A stretch of DNA of 64,000 nucleotides from positions 26,461,993 to 26,525,992 of the forward strand of contig OY855908.1 in NCBI GenBank assembly GCA_963693305.1, read 5' to 3'. The DNA comes from Meandrina meandrites. Its lineage: Eukaryota > Cnidaria > Anthozoa > Scleractinia > Meandrinidae. Of the stretch, positions 59,069 through 64,000 are shown piece after piece. Under the pieces are notes generated by a model. It ran no database searches and was not told where the DNA came from. It worked only from the letters and a program-made list of their open reading frames with translations. Every line of letters begins with the position of its first letter. Position 1 is the first letter of the stretch. The translations under genes and the position numbers were made by a program.

Positions 59069-60403
59069 TTCCCTTCTTTCTCTTGCATTCCAAATTGTCA
59101 GATGGCTCTGGATTTCTTATGATATGGATTGTTCGTTTACTTCACGAGAATCAGCTTGTAGTTTTCTTGGATCTAATACAACTATTCTGCCACTAGATTC
59201 TTGTAAGCTCACTTATAAGGTCTTTGTGTGACTGGCAAGCTGGGATGGCGATCTCGAAGTTCAGCAATCAATGAGATGCGGCTAATTTATGCAGACCAGA
59301 CTATTTTGATTTAACTGAAGATAGAGTAACAGGTATGGCCATCTGTCAAATAGCACTAGAAGAAAACTAACAGCCGACTGCGACTGGCGACCTTGCAAAC
59401 GTTCAGGTTGTTATCCATTTCACGAGTTTCAATGCAAACAGGTCTGTGACCCACCCCGTGTTTGTGGGACCGTTTTATGTGTAATGTAAGCATTATTGTC
59501 GGGCTGGTTATAATTTGAGCCCCTCTCTGTTTGGATTCGTCTCAATTTGTACTTCCCCAAACAAAACCAAACATAAGACACAAGTGCACTTAGGTAGAAG
59601 TTCAGGTGAGCACATTTTATTTAAAAGTCATTAGTATAAAAGGAGGCGTTTTTTTCCTATTCAATTGTGCTATGCATTTGATGCAGATGTCATCGGGACG
59701 CTCCTGGTGTAAGCAATTTCGTACTATTTATGTTTAAAATGTACTCCAATTCTGACCAATAAAAGCACGAAAAACTCGGTGTTTTGATCTTTGTTTAGGA
59801 CTGTATTGAAATATTCGTCAACTCGAACGTCTGATTTGAAAAAAGCACCATTTTCACCAAATGCGGCATAGTTCATACTGATAGATAAACAAAATATTTG
59901 TTTCAAAGTCACGAGAATCACTGTCTGTGTTATGTTTTATAACCAATCCTTTTGGTCAGACTTCGTACCCAAGCAACGGTCGAGTTAATATAAGAATGTA
60001 CTACAGGATAGTTTAGAAGCACTCGCTTTTGCTTATGATTCGCCACTTCAAGAAACATTTACTAACACAATGACACCTGGAGCTTTTCGAACAAAGGGAA
60101 TACAAAGGACCTTTTCTGTGCAATAAGGAGACAGCACTCCGAGAACAGTTTGGAACTGGCCTGGTAAAACTCTTTCTTCAGGGGCTCCTCTTTTCCTTCT
60201 TGACTTTTCTTCGGCGATTTTTTCCCGCAGTTTCGACTTCCCCTCCTCCCCACTAACTGCCCCTGGGTCTCCAAGGATGACATTGGAGTCACAAAGAGTA
60301 GAAGAGGGTAATCTTTCTTAGAGTTTTTCACTCAAATTTCGAAGCGTTCTCGATCATATTTCAAGCGCAGTTCAACCAATCACGCTGCTTTGGGTATCAT
60401 TGG
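59069..60403. other. No gene seen
   Basis: No supported coding exon. A small minus-strand frame at 60062-60331 is basic and Ser-rich but has no splice or domain support. Confidence 0.45.
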
Positions 60404-60568
60404 CAGTGGCGGATCCCGACCTTCAGCTAAGGAGGTGGGCCGCTTTTAAAGGCTTGACTATGAATGTTGAATTCTGCGAAGATAATTCCGGCACTTCAAA
60501 GAAAATGCGCTATTTCCGAAAAATTAAGGCGGGGGCCCCGGCGGGCCCCTCCCCTGGATCCGCCACTG
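60404..60568. mobile_element. MITE with CAGTGGCGGATCC ends (165 bp)
   Basis: CAGTGGCGGATCC and GGATCCGCCACTG are perfect inverted ends; ATTGG flanks both sides (60399-60403, 60569-60573). The CAGTGGCGGATCC start is of the hAT/CACTG-type group; the 5-bp duplication is shorter than the usual 8 bp for hAT. Confidence 0.85.
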
Positions 60569-61124
60569 ATTGGAAAGAAATCTTCTACACTCGTCCCGGG
60601 CGGTTTGGGGCCTTTCATATGTCAATGTGTTGACTAGCTTTGGTCTCCTTTATAGTTATGCCTCCTTGTGACTTATACATAAATTAAGAAAAATAAAACG
60701 CTTATATAAATTTGTGTAACACAAACGCCTAATCAAACCTATGAAAGACTATGATAGTGGCATAACAACCGTGTTTTGTATTACGGTAAAAATGTTTACC
60801 TTCCAGAAAAGTCAATTTTTGTGTAGCCGTGGCTGGCCTATAACCTTGAAGCAGATTTGTGCCATAGAAACCCCAAGGAAAGTTATTGCGACTGAAGTTA
60901 TTAGTCCACTTATTGCTCGGTTTTTGAGCTACGAAAATAAATAATCGCGGCGGTAGGGGGGGGGGGGGGATAATTAGCCGATGTGCAACGCTTGCGGTTA
61001 CCAGCTATTGTTGTTCAGTTTACAAATATCAGAAAAATTCTTAGATGAGTAGACATCTCATTTGTGACACATGTTCCTCCCAATAATGAAGTATCAGAAT
61101 TATCAACACACAGTTTAAATTTTA

Positions 61125-61289
61125 CAGTGCGACTTCTCAAACCGGGTCACCCTGAACAAAATTTACCAATCACAGTGTTAAGTGAAAACAAAGAATAGGG
61201 ACAATTTTTAGCAACGGACCAATGAAAAATGGTTAATCGTTATTGGTCAGTTGCTAAAAAAGGGTGCCCCGGTTCAAGTAGTCACACTG
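61125..61289. mobile_element. TA-flanked MITE (165 bp)
   Basis: CAGTGCGACTTCTC...CGGGTCACCC and GGGTGCCCCGG...AGTCACACTG inverted ends, TA on both sides (61123-61124, 61290-61291), as in Tc1/mariner-type MITEs. Confidence 0.8.
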
Positions 61290-61541
61290 TAAATCCAATA
61301 TGGGATGTCTTGCAATTCCCATATCTATCATGAAACAAGTACACTGCATGCCTCCAAGCTGGAGATCATTAATCCAACCAAAATTTCAGTTTTGGATGGA
61401 GTCTTACTTTGAAAATTGAAAAAAATGTGAAATATAACTGCCATAAATGAAGTCAGTACTTTTTAATGGAAGGAATGCTTCAGATGTTTTGACTGTACTG
61501 TCAAGTGAACCTCTTAACAATGTGATGTAAATCATTTGATC

Positions 61542-61675
61542 TTTATGTTGTGGTTCAATTTTATCCTTGGTTCAAATTGTATTTTCTTCTGTTTTTGCCA
61601 TTATCATACACTACCATACACAAAAACAGAGCAAAATAAAATTTGAACCAAGGTATAATCGAACCACAACATAAA
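61542..61675. mobile_element. Foldback MITE (TTTATGTTGTGGTTC ends)
   Basis: TTTATGTTGTGGTTCAATTT against its near-complement, with inner arms CCTTGGTTCAAATTGTATTTT and AAAATAAAATTTGAACCAAGG. No coding capacity. Confidence 0.85.
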
Positions 61676-62055
61676 CATCAGGTTTTCAGATTACATTATT
61701 TCATGTTATTTTCATGCTAAACCTCAGTGAACAATCAAAGAAAACAAATTATGATGTACATGTGATGAACATTCTAGTTTCTTGTCCACTTTATATTAAT
61801 TCTTGATTGAAGCTTAAAGAGAGTCTAACACAATATCAGAAATAAAGTTGAGTTATCTTGCTATAATTGTTATCACCTTACTGTTTTCCAGTATGCTTGT
61901 TACTTGTACATGCACTGGAATTTGTCATGCTGTTCTTGAAATAGTTGACCTTTCCTGTTACAAACAAATTCAAATACCCAATTCCCTCTTTGAGATGCAC
62001 CAGCAGGGAATTATGGCAGTTGTATTCAATGAAACATGTCGAAGACTTGGCAACA

Positions 62056-64000
62056 TTAAGATTGACAGGAAGTGATAAAATCTCTAGTCTGTATGTACAG
62101 ATCAATCCCTTGACAATCACTGAGAGAGAGGGGATCAACCAAACTAAGAAGCCTGGACATCTCTTGATCACTGAGAATTGAGTGTGTCTCAGGGACATCA
62201 ACTGTGTTCTCAAAAGGTTCCAGCTGTGGCAATGGCTCATCCCAGTCAATCCCATATGCTTCCACTTCATCCTAAAGTACACATTAAGAAGAACCATACG
62301 AACAACATAACATTAGACACCAATGATTTTTATAATCAGATGGTTTTTTAGTCCAATTGAATGCTCCCTTATACAAAAAAAAAATTGCAATGATATTTCA
62401 TCTTTTCAAATTAATAAAATTTCCATGTTTTTTCTTTGTTGCCTATAATTATCAAGCACAAAAAACTAATGAATTGAAATTATTTATAAAATGGTGACTT
62501 GCTCACACTGTCTCTACACAAATGTTGAGAGGTTATATGAATGTCGTTGTTTGACAGGGACTGAGCACCTAAAGACATTCAACACACTGGTAAAAAGTGG
62601 AATAATATTGACATTGAATAATTTAATGCCCTTTCTTTGTGCTTCTCACAGTATGACAATCGTACCTCAGAGAGTTGCTCATAAACGTCCTGTGCAGGTA
62701 GCTGGCCAGATCCTCTCATTTGAAGTAGGCCTATTATGTAAAGTTGCATTAGTGTTCTTTGGCCTACAGTTCTAATGCGATGCCGGAGATATCCTTCCTT
62801 CCACACTGACAGATGGCGATTAATTCGTGGTTTATACACATAATGCAGTGCAAACAAATCTGACTCGCTTGTAGGGTCAAGAACACCACATCCTTCAAGA
62901 TGATAAAACAGACTGTAATAGATGTACAACACCCCATCATAGACATCTCGCCAGAGCCTCTCTATGCGCTGATTATATATATGCACACTGCGCCCAGCAA
63001 TCATGCTTCCTCTGCCTGGACCACGACTTGGGTGCTGCAGCATGAAGAGGGACACTCCAACATTCTCTCCCCCTTTGTCCGATCTAACCCTTGAAGGTAG
63101 CCCATACTTACTGACAGCTTCCATAAACAAGTTGAGCACCGTTTGAGCACGGTTATTTGTATTGCATGTTAGATATACAGGGATGCGTGTGTATCCATCC
63201 ACATCTCCATGAACAACTAGTCTCCACCTGAATAATAGAATATATTAGATTTGTATTTCAAACTGACATATTACGTTTTGGAGATAATGTCACCATAAAA
63301 TTAATTACTTAAGACTTCAATAATATTCATCACTGCATTATGTTTATAACATGATGACTTATGGTGAAGCGTCAACCTTTGAAATTGAATTAGGGGGAAC
63401 GGGTGTGCACGTATAACACATGTAAGCTTATATTATACTTGACATGTCGAACCTTATGAGTTTGTGGTTGCCGTCAATATGCCACAAGCACAGAGGTCCT
63501 GGAACATTGTAAGTGTACCGTGGAGTTAAAGCTAACCATCTCTGCGCTACACCTTCTGGGTCAACACGTTGCAATGCTTCCCTAACTCGAGACTGGGGGA
63601 CCTTGATTCCTTGATAGCGAAGCTGTGAATCAACGCGACGATAACCTGCATTTGGAAAATCGTTTTTTATCTGCCTCACTAGGTCATCCAGTTGGTCGTC
63701 TGTTTGCTGCGACATAGCTGAACTCACAGAAATCCCATACTCGCGAAAACGTCGCTGTACTGTACTCTTTGACACACTGAGGGCATCTGCGATATCTTGA
63801 ACACCAAGATCATAAAAGAGGAAGTACTCCAGCTGCTCTCGACTTATGTCAAATTTTGGTCTTCCTGGGCACCCGCTTAAGTGTACTGGTGCATTATAGC
63901 CAGATGAATGAAGAAGATTTTCGCAAGTTGCAAGGCAAGACAATATTGAAGCAGTGATTGAAGTGATACTGACAAACAGATCGTTCAAGTAGGGATTGGT
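62056..64000 (-). CDS. Integrase-type DDE transposase (IS3EU/Ginger-like), 3' exons, partial
   Basis: Exons (minus): 63453-64000 (open at the window edge), 62666-63227 and 62056-62271 with stop TAA. GT-AG introns, phases 2 and 0. Exon 1 has a helix-turn-helix (VQDIADALSVSKSTVQRRFR), a second helical block (YRRVDSQLRYQGIKVPQSRV) and the first catalytic motif LWHIDGNHKLI. Exon 2 carries VDGYTRIPVYLTC, VRSDKGGENV (second Asp) and NQRIERLWRDV (Glu), the DDE triad, then LHYVYKPRINRHL. Exon 3 is acidic and ends PLSLSDCQGIDLYIQT. Similar proteins are abundant in fish and cnidarians; superfamily IS3EU is my best guess. SVHIYNQR is one residue longer than the usual SVHNQR. The start codon lies beyond the window. 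Confidence 0.8.

Noticed and set aside
60062..60331. 89-aa minus-strand frame as a gene
   Set aside because: Basic low-complexity text without start context, splice sites or recognisable domain.

Overview
The window is eukaryotic DNA: coding sequence is split by GT-AG introns, most of the sequence is non-coding, and microsatellites, foldback MITEs and nested transposons are abundant. A TRADD-N-like exon, a CARD exon, Penelope-like, L1/Tx1-like, CR1/L2-like and BEL/Pao retroelements, and DNA transposons with zinc-ribbon, BEN and integrase-type proteins together suggest an invertebrate metazoan, most likely an anthozoan cnidarian such as a stony coral or sea anemone. The organism is an inference; no diagnostic single-copy host gene is complete here.

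Layout. 1-3.5 kb (minus): the 3' exons of a gene with an RNase H-like DDE-type core and a C2H2 finger, running off the left edge. 5.05-5.43 kb (plus): a TRADD-N-like exon. 6.84-10.83 kb: a BEL/Pao LTR element with both LTRs and a 5-bp target duplication but a degraded interior. 11-14 kb: a foldback MITE, a TTAA-flanked DNA element, tRNA-like fragments and a second BEL/Pao relic.

14.8-36.2 kb is a Russian doll. A 5'-truncated Penelope-like element (GIY-YIG end) carries an L1/Tx1-like LINE (15763-35968, 13-bp target duplication, intact ORF2 of 1254 aa). The LINE ORF1 is split by a 14.7-kb CACTA/EnSpm-like DNA transposon (16208-30902; terminal repeats starting CCCTTACCA; arrays of the palindrome AAGTATACTT at both ends). 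That transposon carries two intact multi-exon genes read outward from a 150-bp shared promoter: a 986-aa transposase (minus, 4 exons) and a 512-aa BEN-domain protein (plus, 6 exons). It has in turn been invaded by several MITEs and a retroelement gag fragment. The BEN protein, the palindromic subterminal arrays and the transposase form the best candidate for an undescribed two-component transposition system.

36.3-41.1 kb: a TIR element between (TA)n tracts, Penelope-type palindromes, and a CR1/L2-like LINE flanked by an unusually long duplication of about 83 bp. 41.6 kb (plus): a CARD exon whose phase matches the TRADD-N exon; the two may belong to one gene with a 36-kb intron filled by transposons. 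43-46 kb: a recombinase-like relic and MITEs. 46.3-51.6 kb: a decayed second LINE copy interrupted by a 2.4-kb non-coding repeat that recurs at 52.3-54.6 kb. 55.1-55.75 kb: a second terminus starting CCCTTACCA with its own repeat array. 56.5-57.9 kb: a minisatellite and the first two exons of a transposon-type gene. 60.4-61.7 kb: three MITEs. 62.06-64 kb (minus): a three-exon integrase-type DDE transposase running off the right edge.
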